A stretch of 64,000 nt of DNA from positions 1,178,001 through 1,242,000 of the forward strand of contig JAPFBL010000009.1 in assembly GCA_026182355.1 (NCBI GenBank), given 5' to 3'. Position numbers and translations under genes: made by a program. The notes beneath the pieces are model-generated. The model worked only from the letters and a program-made list of their open reading frames with translations, was not told the origin of the DNA and ran no database searches. The first letter of the stretch is position 1. Each line of letters begins with the position of its first letter. Shown in pieces: positions 1 through 57,930 of this stretch. The DNA is from Hermatobates lingyangjiaoensis. Taxonomy: Eukaryota > Arthropoda > Insecta > Hemiptera > Hermatobatidae.

Positions 1-760
1 TTTTCTGTTATTATGATGTGATATTTTCTGTTACCATGGATGAGAGTATGGATATTCATTTGTTCAAACTGCTTTCCAGATATTGAAAAAAAAAAAACAG
101 TTTTTAAGTTCCCCAAAGCTGTTACATAACAGCTTAAATTACTTAAATATAATGCAACAATATTACTAAGACTTGTTCAGTTTTATGCAAAGCGTACTTA
201 CATAAATGTTAAACTGAAAAAAGTTATTAAAATTGCGCATATTTTTTAAGTTATTAAGCTCTTCATAATGCATTTGGTAAAAGGAAAATTAATTTAATAA
301 AGATTTTTATAATTTACTTATTATTCTTTGCACTCATTTTTAGCATTAGTGACAAACACAAAGAAAAATGTAACTTATTGATAGTTCCATGTAATTTTGC
401 AATGTGTGTACTGGTCCGGCCCGCTTGAGATCAAATGAAGCTGTATGTGGCCCAGAGACCAAAATGAGTTTGACATTAGACAATGTGTGCAATTTATAAT
501 CAGTGTGAGATTATATATATTTTTTGCGTAATCTATAATTTAAATTCTGTATTAATTTCGTTTATCTAAAAAAAGTTAAGTGTAACGGTACTATAGAAAA
601 TTTGAATTGTTTTCGTTATATGTAATTTATTAATAGAGTTGTAATTAAATTGTTTCCCGGGTAAAGCCGGGTAGATCAGTCAGTATTATATAAAAGTTCT
701 GTTTTATCTAATTTAAATTAAAAAAAAATATAGTTAATTTAGTACTGCAAGAATACTTAC
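1..760. other. Intron, AT-rich, with one hAT-like remnant
   Basis: Non-coding sequence downstream of the last visible exon donor (GTAAGT). Apart from the hAT-like stretch at 409-475 I see only A/T runs. Confidence 0.7.
409..475 (-). mobile_element. hAT-type DNA transposon end, short remnant
   Basis: Read on the minus strand from 475 it gives TGTCAAACTCATTTTGGTCT followed by a GGGCCACATACAGC-like stretch and GATCTCAAG, GGGCCGGACCAG. From memory this closely follows a terminal sequence widespread among non-autonomous hAT (Charlie-like) elements in many animals. Only about 67 bp is recognisable and no partner terminus was found. Confidence 0.5.
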
Positions 761-45643
<44,883 letters not shown>

Positions 45644-47309
45644 CTGCAACCGACGTCTCTGTGCACACTCAGGTCACCTTCAACTTAATCTACCAATCAA
45701 CCCCTGGGGAGTTAGAACTAAACCTTTCATCCAGTCCACAGGCAGCACCACTAAGGTGCTTACTGAATTAGTTAGGCAACATATTTAAGACTATTCAAGT
45801 TATTTCATCATTTCATGAACTTCAGCTGGAGTGTAAACAAAAACTTCCTTCATGGGAAGCTCAAATATATTAATTTACTTATCCATTTTATACCACATTC
45901 CACAACATCGACATTAGTTCAATGGGAGTCACGTTGTTATACACAAACACACCATAATTATACAGATTAAACTCAAATTTACTAAAATTAATTTTTTTTA
46001 CACAATTTCTAAGTAAAATATACAGTATACGTATAAAATAAAATATAATTAGGGTAAATAAACGAGATGATTATTTCAAAATCTTATAAATAAATCTAAT
46101 GAGAAAGAAGTAGTGTAGGAGTGGAAAAAAAATCTCAGATAATGGAAAACGAAGTGATATAAATTTCAATGGGACTACACTTAACTGCGGAAAGAGGCGA
46201 TTTTCCGCAGAGTTGTTCTATATAATGGTGAAATCTCAGAAGCTGAATCTGAGGCTTCTGTTTCCGTAATGATCCTCTTGTTATCTCTAAATAAATGCAA
46301 CAGTATTCATGAAAAGTAGTACTGCGCATAAGATATTTATACTGATGAATTCTTTACCTGACTACAAAACAGAATCAATAAAGATGTAGGATACACTTCT
46401 TCTAACAATGTGGATTACCAAGTCTGATTGGTTGTTATTTGAGTGATTTTTATTCGTTTAATACTTTAGAGGTGATGTAACTGAGTCTCTGAGACCATCA
46501 TATACATTAAATAGTATATGAAACTTCATATTTTCTATATATACAAGGTGCACTTGTGAGAGGTTGGCTCCCACTAGTTAGCGCTTTTGGACTCCCACTC
46601 TGCGCTTCCGGAGGATGGTCTCCGGATTTCCTTCTCCTTACAGGGGAAAATCCCTGTATCTCTATCGGTGGTATTTTGTCCGCTCCGGCAGAGCACTGCA
46701 AACCGGAGTAAGGCTATTTACTATCAGCTGTCCATTATATACTCCATTATGCAGTAGAGTGTTTACACTGACATTTCACATTATACCAATGATGCGCACT
46801 TACTTTGGATTCAATGGTACACTTAACATATTTATATATTTTACCACCATAATTAAATAATAGTAGCTTAGTATTTGTTTCATAATTTGGATTAACTTAT
46901 TATGCACATACGAGTATTTGAAGAATATCAAGTAAAAAAAGTCTTTTTCAAATTGTCATTTATATTCAAATAATACGAAACTTCAGTAGTGACTAATGGT
47001 TCAATTAGAAAATACCAGTACGTAAAATTTTCCAGTCTTGGTAATTATGAAGGAAAACTACATAAATAAGTTTTATTTAAAGTTTTGAACAAGTAGTGTT
47101 CTTATTCAGGTAAAATTGCTCTAGTGGAAGATGACAAGGACTGTCAGTCGTAGTGAGTACTGTGAGGACTTAGTGAAGATCACTACGCGATAGAAAAGGG
47201 TTGATTTTTGAATAAAACTTGTTTATGTGGACACTTCCTTTATAATTCCCAAGTGCGAGTAAATATTACACATCAACTTACTGACATCTAATGAACAGTC
47301 TATACTATT

Positions 47310-47350
<41 letters not shown>

Positions 47351-47355
47351 AAATA

Positions 47356-47540
47356 AAAGTTATCAGGACTCGATCAGTTCTTCAAGTTCTAATTAAATTC
47401 TCATTGCCAACGTTTTGGTTTTTATTTAAAACCTTTAATTAAAGCCTTTTTCGTAGGCAGAAGGTTGTAATAAAAACCGAAACGTTGCCAATAAGAGTTT
47501 AATTTGAATCAGAAGAACTGACCGATTCCTGATAAACTTT
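47356..47540. repeat. Palindromic element, family 2, beside (TA)n
   Basis: TTATCAGGACTCGATCAGTT through CTCATTGCCAACGTTTTGG returns inverted as CGAAACGTTGCCAATAAGAG through CAGAAGAACTGACCGATTCC to TGATAA. A (TA)n tract of about 35 bp sits immediately left. Confidence 0.85.
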
Positions 47541-48159
47541 TATTCTGTGTCGACTTGACGGTCGATACTTTTATTAATATATACATATATCAAGTTGAAC
47601 GCTTGTTACTTTGCACGTGTATATGTGTGCGTGTGGCATTTTTGGTATGCGTGCAAATCCGCATTGATTGACCGACTTAGTTAATTAAAATTTGGCATAC
47701 ATATCTAGCAACGTTTCGAAGGAAAGAACCGTCCAATGTTTTTATCCAATTAGTATAATGGACATGATAAATATCGATATAACAAAATACGAAAACTGCA
47801 AGAGCTATACAGTTAACATCACCTACCGAGGTACAATCGTCTATAAAACTAGATCAAAGCTCCGTTTGCATAAAAAAAATGTTTGTTGAAATTTTGTATG
47901 TAATGCACATAGATTTATTTTTGACGATAATGAACACAGTAAAGCTACTTATTTACGTTTCCCCTCAACGCGTAGTACTGTTAATACTGCTGTTTATTAT
48001 AATAATAACCTATCATTAATAATATTTATTTTTAAAACAAAAATGAAATAAGACTTCATTTATTTATTTTAGGAAGGTTGCATTTACTAACAATTTAAAG
48101 TCTAAGAACTATTAATAGATTGTCATGTGATTTAAACCAGCTCCTCAGTCTGTTGGTTT

Positions 48160-48680
48160 GATTCCCTAGGAGTACGGCCTCTTGACCGTATATTATTATT
48201 ACCCGGATTCAGGGATGAGCGAAACCAGACATCCAATCGAATAGTCCCTTCAAACTGATCCATACCTACTTCGCAGTGCGCATGTGTGACGCAATGTTTT
48301 TTGTACACAGCTAAGAGTAAACCCTGAGCGAGCTCAGACTATGTCTAACCAACCTCGGGCCAGAACATTGCCACCACAAGGCTCGAATGTGTGGTGGTAC
48401 AACGTCTCTCCTCCGTGGTAGCAAGTCACATATTATGTGTCTTATGGGGTTTATAGCTGCTGGGATACAATGACCACTAAGAGTACCTGTTAGTTCTACC
48501 TGCAGGCAGAAGGACTAGATGGATACTTTTTTAGCCCTCCATCATTTACATGGACAGACTCCTCACATAATATGAGGCTCCTTTGCATCGTCCAGCTGTA
48601 CGCCATTGATCTTACAGACAGACATTTCGAACCATTGGCTCTACTCCACACAAGTAAGGGGCTCTTGAATCCTTGGCAGT
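48160..48680 (-). mobile_element. Probable non-LTR retrotransposon (LINE) fragment, frameshifted
   Basis: A GC-richer block. On the minus strand around 48500-48440 it reads ELTGTLSGHCIPAAINPIRH, similar to the LTGHCxLxxH motif near the end of LINE polyproteins. A frame change is then needed to reach a degraded stretch resembling the following Cys-rich EEE(E)T segment. Stops and frame changes throughout mark a dead copy. Ends not defined; assignment is from a short motif only. Confidence 0.4.
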
Positions 48681-51600
48681 CAAGACACAGTCATATATGA
48701 AACCATAAAGATTAGTTTATCACTAGAAGTCATAAAACTGAACAACCCTAATAAGACTGAATACACCCACTGGTATATTTATAGATATACTAGTAAAAGA
48801 GGAAGAAGAAGTTAATAATAGTAGTATTTGTAGCAGTAAGTGAAGTTAGTTGTAGTAGTAGTAGATGAAGAAAGAGTAGTAAATGTAGAAGTAAATTGTC
48901 AGACAAGCAGGACGGCAGTAGCTTCTACTTTCATTCCGAAATCAGGAAACAATTGAGTTGATCAATGTCAAGAGTTTTAAATTTTCCCATACTCATGTTT
49001 ATTTAGAATAAAGAACTGTAACGAACTACTAACATCCTTCGACACCACAGGTTTATATAACTCTCTAAGAGACGGGTGTACAGAAAAAAGTAAAAGATCG
49101 CTACGAGTTTATAACTCAGTACCTAACTACTTTACCAGCGGCAAGTGGGCTACCCGCAGCACCCTTTAGCTTAAAGGATAGAAGCTAAAGCTTGAGTTTA
49201 GAAGTTAAAGAATATACACAATCAAAATAAATACTTTTAATATAACAAATTAAAGGATTCCGTATAATATAGATGTTTCATGAACATATAGAACATTCAT
49301 TTTATTTTTGTATATTTCGATTCATAGTGAGTTCTGCTGTGCTAACCTGTCAAGAGTATTTGTAAAATATTTGTGCTCTACGGTTTAAGTAAGTACGGCT
49401 TTCTTATAAAGGTGGGATTTCTTTCGTTGAAGACTAAATAAGTAACAAGATAAAGGAACCAAACTTTCTAATTCTATTGAAAATCAACCATTTTGTAGAA
49501 CTATTCTGCTTGAAGTAAAATACAAAATATAAAGTATTGATGAGGTTCCATTAAGCTAACAGTCTCTAACGAAAAAGAAATCCTGAATGATTTCAATTTC
49601 TTGAAGAAGTCTAAAATCGCCCATCAAGAGTGGCTGGAAGAACTACAGGTTTGAAAATAACTGAAATAATTTATAGGTCTTTGAAAGGGATTCCATAAAA
49701 GAATTTTCATTTTTCATTATTTACGACTAGAATCTTTATTAAATATTCGACACAAAGTTAGAATTTCTTTTCCTATTTTCCTGGTTAAGACTGAAAGAGG
49801 GTCAAGGTTCCTCAGATCAATAGAGCACTTAAATCTCGTTATGCTAATTTACACAAAATCGGGAAATATGAATCCTAGATCATTTATTTCAGAACATTGT
49901 ATATCAAAATAACAGACCTAAATATTTTTGGGAGCATAATATAGCATCATCATCTTCTTCGTCATTCGATGATGGCTCAATCGATGCTGATTCCAGAGAT
50001 AAGGGAGGTTATTGTATGCTCTTCAGGTTGGATGGTTATTGAAAAAATTGTGGGTGACCGATTAATGACAGAAAAAGTACAAATAAAAGACATATGTATT
50101 TATATATATTATATACACATATATATAAATTATATATCATTTATATTGTACTATATTATTTATTTTGTTTCTACTCTACGGTCGATACATTTATCAAAAT
50201 TTATATATTTGGGATATTATATATATAAACTAAATTCAAGGAAAGAATGCACATTAAGGAGGTCAAAAAACTCACTACAATATTTAAATTTCTTCGTCAT
50301 CGGGTAGAGTAGAAAGATGTAAGTCCCTCCAAAGACAAGCGTGAATGGAAGTGAAGACACATTGAAGAGGAACTCAATAAGTTTAACAAACTTAGGGATG
50401 GAGGGTAGAAAAGAATAAATAATAACAAAAATAAACTCATAAATAACGAAAATATTTCGAAAATAAGAAAAAAGTTAAAAATTAAAAAAAGAGCTATAAA
50501 TAAAAAATAAATAAGTAAACAAAATTGTTTAAAAAAATGTAATAAATAATAAGCGTCAAATAATTCCCAAAAATCATCTTTGAACCAACGTGTTGGCATA
50601 ATACCAAGCCCTGAAGATATCTAGAATCGTTGGTTTAAAGGTGTTTTTTTGAAAATTATAAACGCTGAACAAAACCTTCATAAAGATAAATAGTATATAT
50701 CTAAAGTTAATTAATAAGTATTAAATAAAATCATTAACATAATTGGAATTCAATGACAATTATGCTCTCATTTTTATATTATAATTATAATAGATTTAAT
50801 TTGAAGTAATTGTTTTTGACAAATAATATACACATTACTAAGTTAAGAAGAATAATTGTCCATTAAAAACTAGAGATTGTTGGAGTATGTCAAGAAAAAA
50901 ATAATGCAAGTCGAAGATGAATATACAGTGATAAAAAGAGAAAACTGAAACATTCTTCACAAAAACTTCAACAACTTGGACAAATAAGATAGATTACAGT
51001 CATAAGATACTGAAAATGGAAAAGATTTCTCAACGTCACAGATAAATAGAATAACTGAGCGGAATGCTAACAACGCGTCTAAATGTGTTTCTTATGGATT
51101 ACAATAAGTATGGATCTCTTCGTGAGATGGGTTAAGCTGCACACCCTGAGGAAGACATTTCACTCCATGAATCATTCTTAGTTATATCTCAATTTTTTGT
51201 CACTTTTTTTTTCCGTCTCCCAATAATTTTTCTTTATTATCTTTTCGTTCCTTGAAGACATCTTTTCATTACATACATTTACTATTCTAATAAATGTTTA
51301 GTACCTCACTACTTTTTTAAGTTTTCTGACAAATATACACAACTATATCTTAACAAAATATGATTTATAAGAATAAAACTTGTTCACTTTTTTAAGAAGT
51401 CTTTAAGGGATAGAGCAGAAAAAATATTCTCAGAATCATCACAATTATCACTTACTACAAGTAAAGTATATTAATAACGAAAAAAAGAAAAATTTCGAGA
51501 TTTTATCAAATTTACACGTTTTGAAGCCTACTAAGTATATTTTTGAAGTTTTTACGATTATGCCTGTATGTGTGGGTCGCTGAGTATTCAAAAATTGTGG

Positions 51601-54239
51601 ATACACTACACAATACGCTGTTTAATGGACCATTAAAATGTAACTCAAAAAATGGCCATAATAGTGTCGGTTTGGGGTCTTCATCTGGTCGGTCCCAACC
51701 CTCAAGCGAGCTTCAAAGTGTTTATTTTTAAATACAAAATAAAGGACTAAATAAAAAAAAATTGATCTTTTATGTCAAAATATACCGGCACAGAAATTTC
51801 ATCAAAGTTACAGTTGATCAAATTTGTTTTAATATCTCTTGTCTTATTAAGTGGTTAATTTAAATATTGTTCACACTAAGGGGTCACAAATAACTTTGGA
51901 CGTCGAAAATGGGTGGCAATATAAATAAGGTTGAAGAGCTCTGGAGTAGATGATGGTCATTTGAGGATGGCTCTGTACGACGAGTAGCCACAAAACAAAA
52001 TAATAATATATTACTATAATTATAAGTTATATTTCTTGTAAATGACCTTTTCAGTCAGGAATACAGGTCGATTGTGTCTATATTTTTATACCATACTTCT
52101 TGTATATACTTATGTATATCTTACATAAGGAGTATACAATTTATATATATGATACTACTTAGATGATGATCTTACTGACTGGGGAAGCGATATCTCAATT
52201 TTCTAATCCCAGAAGTGAATGACTATGAAGTGCCTTTATTTAAGAGATGAAGAAATTGCTCTGTTCACACTGAGAACTGTTCAAAGGACTATGTTAGCAC
52301 TTCCCACAATGTTTTGCTCACATATATTTATTGCTAAGGGTCTTGAGATATAAATTGTACCAAAAATAATAGGAGTAAACGTTTGTTCAGGCAACGCCCG
52401 TCCATGATTTCCCGGTCATTCGATAACGTGCCATCCAGTATATATTAGCCATCCCTTCAGTTAAATTGTCGCAGGAGACGTGACTGAGTGCCCTGCAGAA
52501 GGTAGGTGCAATGCAGTTCTATTATTTTGGTAGCAAAGTGGCAGGTCAGGGAGTCGTCTACGCCATTGCGGTGGAGGTGCAGATAGTCGCATACCGTAGG
52601 AATACGTTGACTGCCAATCGTCTTAAGAAATCTTTTGGTACTCCATTTTTGGACTATGATTTCCAAATATTTTTTTTTGATGCAAATTCTCTCGTTATTT
52701 GAACAGCTTTACTGAGCTTACTGTTTATAATACTGCACATTGCATTGTATGTAAGAGAATGGTTTAGCTGTAAAGGACTAAACTTGAAAACCATAATGTT
52801 TTTAACTTCCTGATTTTAAAGTATTCTCAGTTTGCTAAGTATGGTTCTATTACAGACTCTACTTCTAAAGCGTCAAGAAAACTGATATCTAAAGAGATGA
52901 TATGTGATTTTGCAATCTGAGCTCCCTCGAGATTCATTCCAAAGAATGTTAAATATTTAACTAAAGTCGAAATAAAATATTTAACATAAGGGATGGAGTT
53001 GAGGGGTGTATGATATAAGAGGAAAACCCAAGCTTGGTGAAGGGGGAAGCCCATATGGCTGCAGATCGATAGGGTACACGATCTTTTTGTGCTGACAAAA
53101 ACAAAGCTGGCTGCAGATCAAGAGGGGGAGAAAGATGACGAGTGAACCTACGAGGGGAACACCGAAAAGAGTTGAAGAGGGAAAGAGTGAGAGAAATCCG
53201 AGAACGGAGGGGAAATCGTAAAGGGAGGGTGCCCAGACACCCCACAGCGATTTCGTTTCAAGGGAGGCCAGCCAGGGGTAAATCCAAAACTCGGGTAGTG
53301 CTAATGATTCACCCAAACGCATTCATCACTTGATTTACCTATCGATTTCTAGGGGCATTTCAAATATTCTTTACCATTCCATGAAAGAAAATACAATTCA
53401 CAACTTTACAACAATTTAAAAAAAGACCATAATCCCTGCCCTTATAATATTACTATAATACCATTTGTAATATTCAGCAATACCCTCTAGAGGGGTCTAA
53501 GCCTCAATTCACAGTAACTTTCAGCAAGCCAGACTATGCCAATGCTTCTCTACTTGAACCAACCAACACTAAATATAAGCCAAAATATCACTTACTGCAA
53601 TCAGTTTGTTGGTTGCCATTCAAAAAGACATTGGTTTTTGAAAAAAATCTGAAGAAAAAATGATGTTGTTACTATATTTCCATCAATTTGAAAGTTAATC
53701 TTAAATGCCACAAAATATAATATACAATTAATTTAAATTTTTGAGAGTCGAAGGGTAAACATCGCAGGTTACGTAAATAGATAACCCATTTACATTTTAG
53801 GGTTTATTGGATTAACATGACAAGTTCGACTAAATGAGTTCAAAAGCAGTTCATTACTGCCTTTGGGAGTATTTCTGTGCTGAACAATCCCTGTTCTGAA
53901 TTCATGCACTCACTTAAATCTATAGACTAGAGGTAGTATAAACATTCTCAATGGTGCCAGTGTCTAAATATACTTCGGTGTCAGTAAGTATTTTATAGTA
54001 AAGCAAATAATTAATTTCTATATTCATTTTTATAAATTTATATTAAGCTCTTTACTTTGTATCAAATACTGCGTTTCGTAATATTCAACAGTTCAATGAT
54101 AAAAAGAGTATTCAAAGATAGTGGAGCAAAGTGATCTGATACACTTGTAGGCTTAATAAAAGCCAAAAAAATGAATGCGTTTAAAAACCATTTTATTTTA
54201 CGATTGCAGATTAATGCCATTTTGTTTCATTAGGCTTTA

Positions 54240-54550
54240 AAAATCCATTCAACTAAATGCTTTCGATCATTGTGAACACACTGTTGGAGACGTTATTGAT
54301 AACTCTGTGGATCATTTATTGTGGAATGGCTGCTATTTCTAAACAAATTGCACGATTTACCTCCTCATCAGATCGAGGTTGGTGACTGAATATTTTTGAT
54401 TTTAAATACCCCAACAAGAATAAACCACAGGGGTTAAAATCAGAAGATCTCCCACAGGATCCCCTGATTCTTCTTGTGGGGATATTTATAATCAAAAGTA
54501 TTCAGTCGAACAGTGTACTGAAAATGACCGAAAGCATTCAGTTGACTTGA
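54240..54550 (-). pseudogene. Mariner-like transposase C-terminal fragment inside a palindrome
   Basis: Minus-strand reading from about 54455 gives SSDFNPCGLFLLGYLKSKIF, then SHQPRSDEEVNRAICLEIAA, then IPQ and a stop. This matches the RSPDLTPCDFFLWGYLKSKV and DLKxAIRxEIAAIP blocks of a widespread mariner/Tc-like transposase C-terminus; the usual PCD aspartate is replaced by PCG. A partial inverted copy of the same sequence occupies 54460-54545 (for example GACTGAATATTTTTGATTTT against its complement), making a foldback. Confidence 0.7.
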
Positions 54551-55365
54551 TATTTAAAACCTACTGAAATAAAATGGAATTATATGTACATTCGGAAAAT
54601 GAAATGATTTTTTTAAAAGTATTTATAACTTATTAAGCCATAAATGTGTCAGATCATTTTGGTCATCCCGTTATGTTGTGATATATAGTAAACGGTTTTC
54701 AAGTGTTTTAGTAGTTATTAATAAATAAAAAATTTTGATTCACCTAAATTGTGGGAGAACAGGTATATTGAATAAAAACTGAAATAGTAAATGAGGAAGA
54801 TAAAAAGAGGTAGGGAGAGAGAAAGGAGTACGAGAATACAGTTAAGAAACTCATTTTTAATCCATAATCAAAACTAAGAGAAGCAAATCTTGTAAAAACT
54901 TGTCCTTACTCTGAATATAAGAACAATAAGTTTTGGTAGATTTTTCTAATTTTTACTGTAAAAGAAGAATTTTATATGAGAAATCATATAAAATATGATG
55001 AAATATACTGCAGTATTGCAGTATCAAGAAATTGTAATAATACCAAAAAACTCTTGCAATTATAAAATAAAAAATCGATACGGAAAGTTATTAAATCAGT
55101 GTATGAGCAAGGCTACAATCAACCCAGTGCCTAATAAATAACGTTCCAAATAGATAATAAGATTGGGAGACGAAGTAAACAGTTTGTAAGACTCTAATCA
55201 TTGAATATTGTTAATGATAAATGGTGAAACAAGGTTTTTTCTTCAATGAAGACAAATTTTTCTATTCAAATATTGTTTAAGAATTTGATTAAATTACAAT
55301 AATGTGGTATTTAACAAACAACGAAATAATGAAATAAATGTATTTGACATAATACTTTTCTATAC

Positions 55366-55366
<1 letters not shown>

Positions 55367-55416
<50 letters not shown>
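55367..55416 (+). repeat. (TA)n microsatellite
   Basis: About 25 uninterrupted TA units immediately left of palindromic copy D. A similar tract lies at 47311-47345. Confidence 0.95.
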
Positions 55417-55418
<2 letters not shown>

Positions 55419-55451
55419 AAGGTTTCGGAGTAGAAATGTGAAATAAAAAAC

Positions 55452-55652
55452 AACGTCTAAACCGCAATGAGAAATCCAGAAATGTGTTTAAGATCGTTCA
55501 TCCAAAACAAATGGTATTCGCCACGGTGTCACTCATACACTGATAGTACGCTTCATACTTTGAAATATGAGTGGCACTCGGATGAAAACCACTTGGTCTG
55601 GCTGAAGGATCTTTTTCCTTTTTCTGAATTTCTTACTGTGATTTAGGCATTG
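55452..55652. repeat. Palindromic element, family 1 (copy D)
   Basis: AACGTCTAAACCGCAATGAG through AAGATCGTTCATCCAAAAC returns inverted as GGATGAAAACCACTTGGTCT through GGCTGAAGGATCTTTTT to CTTACTGTGATTTAGGC. An additional internal pair (CACTCATA/TATGAGTGGCACTC) lengthens the foldback. Confidence 0.8.
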
Positions 55653-55787
55653 AAATAGATGTATATTTCATAGTACTAGAGTAAAAAAAGAAAGTTGCTG
55701 CGTAAATGCATATATTTAATGATAAATATATGAGATGGTTGGATTTATATATACCTATATTTCAAATTAATACGTAAAATAAAAATG

Positions 55788-55918
55788 AACATCCAAATCA
55801 CAGTAAGAAATCAGAAAAAAATACAAAGATCTTTCAACCGGATCAAGCGATCTTCGTCAGTCGAGATTTTACTCTGACGAAGACCGCTTGCTATAGTCAA
55901 AATATCTTACGTCTTTTT

Positions 55919-55949
<31 letters not shown>

Positions 55950-55962
55950 GGTTTGGACGTTT
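55788..55962. repeat. Palindromic element, family 1 (copy E), with poly-T
   Basis: AACATCCAAATCACAGTAAG through CAAAGATCTTTCAACC and CAAGCGATCTTCGTCAG returns inverted as CTCTGACGAAGACCGCTTGC through ATCTTACGTCTTTTTCC and ends GGTTTGGACGTT. About 30 T residues have expanded within the right arm. Confidence 0.85.
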
Positions 55963-56960
55963 ATATATTTATAAATGAAATTAAAACTAAAATTTTCAAA
56001 AGAACTGCGAGAAGAAAGGAGTAGGGAGTTAGTGTTGGTGATGTTAACAAAAGATTCTTTTCATAACCATAAACGTGCAAATAAACCCAACCTCTGATGA
56101 GAAAGAAGAAAATCAGTTAGATGAAAACTTGGCTGGCAAACTTAATGTTAATCAAGCTAACAAACTTGAGGCAAAGCTCAATAGTATTACGTCTAATGAT
56201 GGACTTTTCATCAACGAATATTTCAGCTTGTTCCCAGAAAGTTCAGAAATAAAGCCTCGGATGTTTCTTTCCATTTAATACAAGTTTACAGCCCTTTAAT
56301 CGTTTACCCACAATACATTAGCCTGAATCCATGTAAACTATTCAGCACAATATAAATAAAATAAAAGCCAAGCTAAACACAGACTGTCTTGCTTGCCTTC
56401 CAAGCGCCTCTCTTTACCCACTAATGGCAAAGAATGTCAAACTATTGTAGTGAGTTTGTGTGTTTCTCTCACTAATTTTGTTAATTTTTTTTTAAAAATA
56501 GCAAAACGATCCATCTTGTTATGAAATATTGCGAAAAAAACAAATAATCCTATGTAACAAATATCAAACATTTAAATCTGACAATTAGTTTTATTTGAAC
56601 TTTTTTTCTTAAGCCTAATTTGATGTAAAAAAAAAAAAAATATTTTGGGAGGATATTTCAAACTAGTCTTTTGTTTATAAAGTGTTTCCACACTTTAAAA
56701 ACTAGGATGTAAAGTTGATTGTGATTAATTCGAAAGTATTCCTAGAGTTGACACTCAATATATTATAATTAGCGGAACGTCTTTGACACTCGTTAGTATT
56801 TTCTTTCTTATAGTAAATACCGACCGAACATATTTTCTCTTTGGACCGTTTTAGCCCTCAGCTTCTTAATTCAAAGCTGTAGTTATAAGTGCTAATTTCT
56901 GTTTGTTGAAAGGTCACATGTTAGATATAGCGTTTTGTAGAAATATCTTATTTTTTATGT

Positions 56961-57435
56961 CAGTGATTCTCAAACTTTTTTTACGTAACTTTTAAATATT
57001 TAAAAACTTTGCGGTACGCTAACAATTAGATAAATTAAAATAAACATATCTAATTAACTGTTTTACCTATAATATGATGTATTTTGTAAAAATAGCAGAC
57101 GGAGATAATTTTCAATGAAATGTAAAGTAAAATAGCATTACGAAGTAAATGAAATGTTTATTTAATGATAAATTACAAAATAAATTTAATGCGATATTTC
57201 AGGTTAATGTTTTTTTGACTTCATTTATATTTGGGCATAAAAACGAGAACGTCTCTCATTTCATGATCTAGAATCTAGATTTACATTTCGTTCTGCTTTC
57301 TATATTTCTTCTCGATGCATACCCAGGCAGCAAAATGCATTCATTCTTCAAACCTCTCCTCCGCTATTTTACCGTGTGCATCCATAAAATGTGGCGGTAC
57401 ACTTCAAGAATCACGCGACACAATGAGTATCACTG
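56961..57435 (+). mobile_element. hAT-type MITE, 475 bp
   Basis: The left end CAGTGATTCTCAAACTTTTT and the right end, read inverted as CAGTGATACTCATTGTGTCG, form a 14-bp terminal inverted repeat with two mismatches. Subterminal GCGGTAC blocks mirror each other. CAGNGNTTCTCAAAC is a classic hAT terminus. Flanking 8-bp sequences (TTTTATGT and TCTTAGAT) match at only 5 of 8, so the target duplication is worn or absent. No transposase. Confidence 0.7.
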
Positions 57436-57639
57436 TCTTAGATAAATGATGCTATGGAAAATGGCGGCTACCTCTGAACAGCCAGCAGTTTTTATAGTTA
57501 TGTCACCAACTTCTGCAGAAAATTTATCACCCAAAGGTGATAAATTCTAAGTCAAAGAGTACTCAGTTGACTGAGTATCATATCTTACCAATTTAATCTG
57601 TGCATCAAGGTTACATCAGTGCACTTAGGTGCTATTTCG

Positions 57640-57800
57640 TTCTAACCGTGTAATTGTATACCATCATTTAAAATAAAGTATATATGACAGTTGTATACGG
57701 TGATAATTGTAAACCATCATACACAGTTGTAAACGGTGATAATTGTACACCATCATTTAAAATAAAGTATACATATATTGCAAAATAGATAGTTGTATAC
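57640..57800 (+). repeat. Interspersed short repeat cluster (TTGTATACGGTGATAATTGT type)
   Basis: AATTGTAYACCATCATTTAA and AATAAAGTATAYATAT occur twice, with TTGTATACGGT and TTGTAAACGGTGATAATTGT variants between. This is a compound tandem array of about 40-60-bp units. Confidence 0.8.
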
Positions 57801-57802
57801 GG

Positions 57803-57930
57803 TATTAAAAACTTGGCGGCACACTAACAATTAGATAAATTAAAAAAAAACATAGCTTATTAACTGTTATACCCATAAAACGATATATTTTGTAAAAATA
57901 ACAGACGATAATAATTTTCAATGAAATAAA
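57803..57930 (+). mobile_element. Internal fragment of the hAT MITE, second copy
   Basis: ACACTAACAATTAGATAAAT, ATATTTTGTAAAAATAACAG and AATAATTTTCAATGAAAT align with 57012-57121 of the MITE at about 85% by eye. The termini are missing. Confidence 0.8.

Noticed and set aside
46507..46701. Minus-strand Pro/Ser-rich frame with TTTGCAG upstream, considered as an extra 5' PLEKHH exon
   Set aside because: No similarity to the N-terminal coiled coil expected there and no convincing in-phase donor; more likely a mobile-element fragment.
49560..49650. Plus-strand NEKEILNDFNFLKKSKIA-like stretch ending LEELQ before a GT
   Set aside because: Looks like a coiled-coil exon, but it is on the wrong strand for PLEKHH, very short, and has no partner exon.
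50297..50599. 100-codon minus-strand frame, Phe/Leu-rich
   Set aside because: Composition follows an A-rich plus strand; no splice context, motif or family.
56075..56278. 67-codon plus-strand frame (QINPTSDEKEENQLDEN...)
   Set aside because: Polar composition and no family recognised; no splice or promoter context, so not called as a gene.
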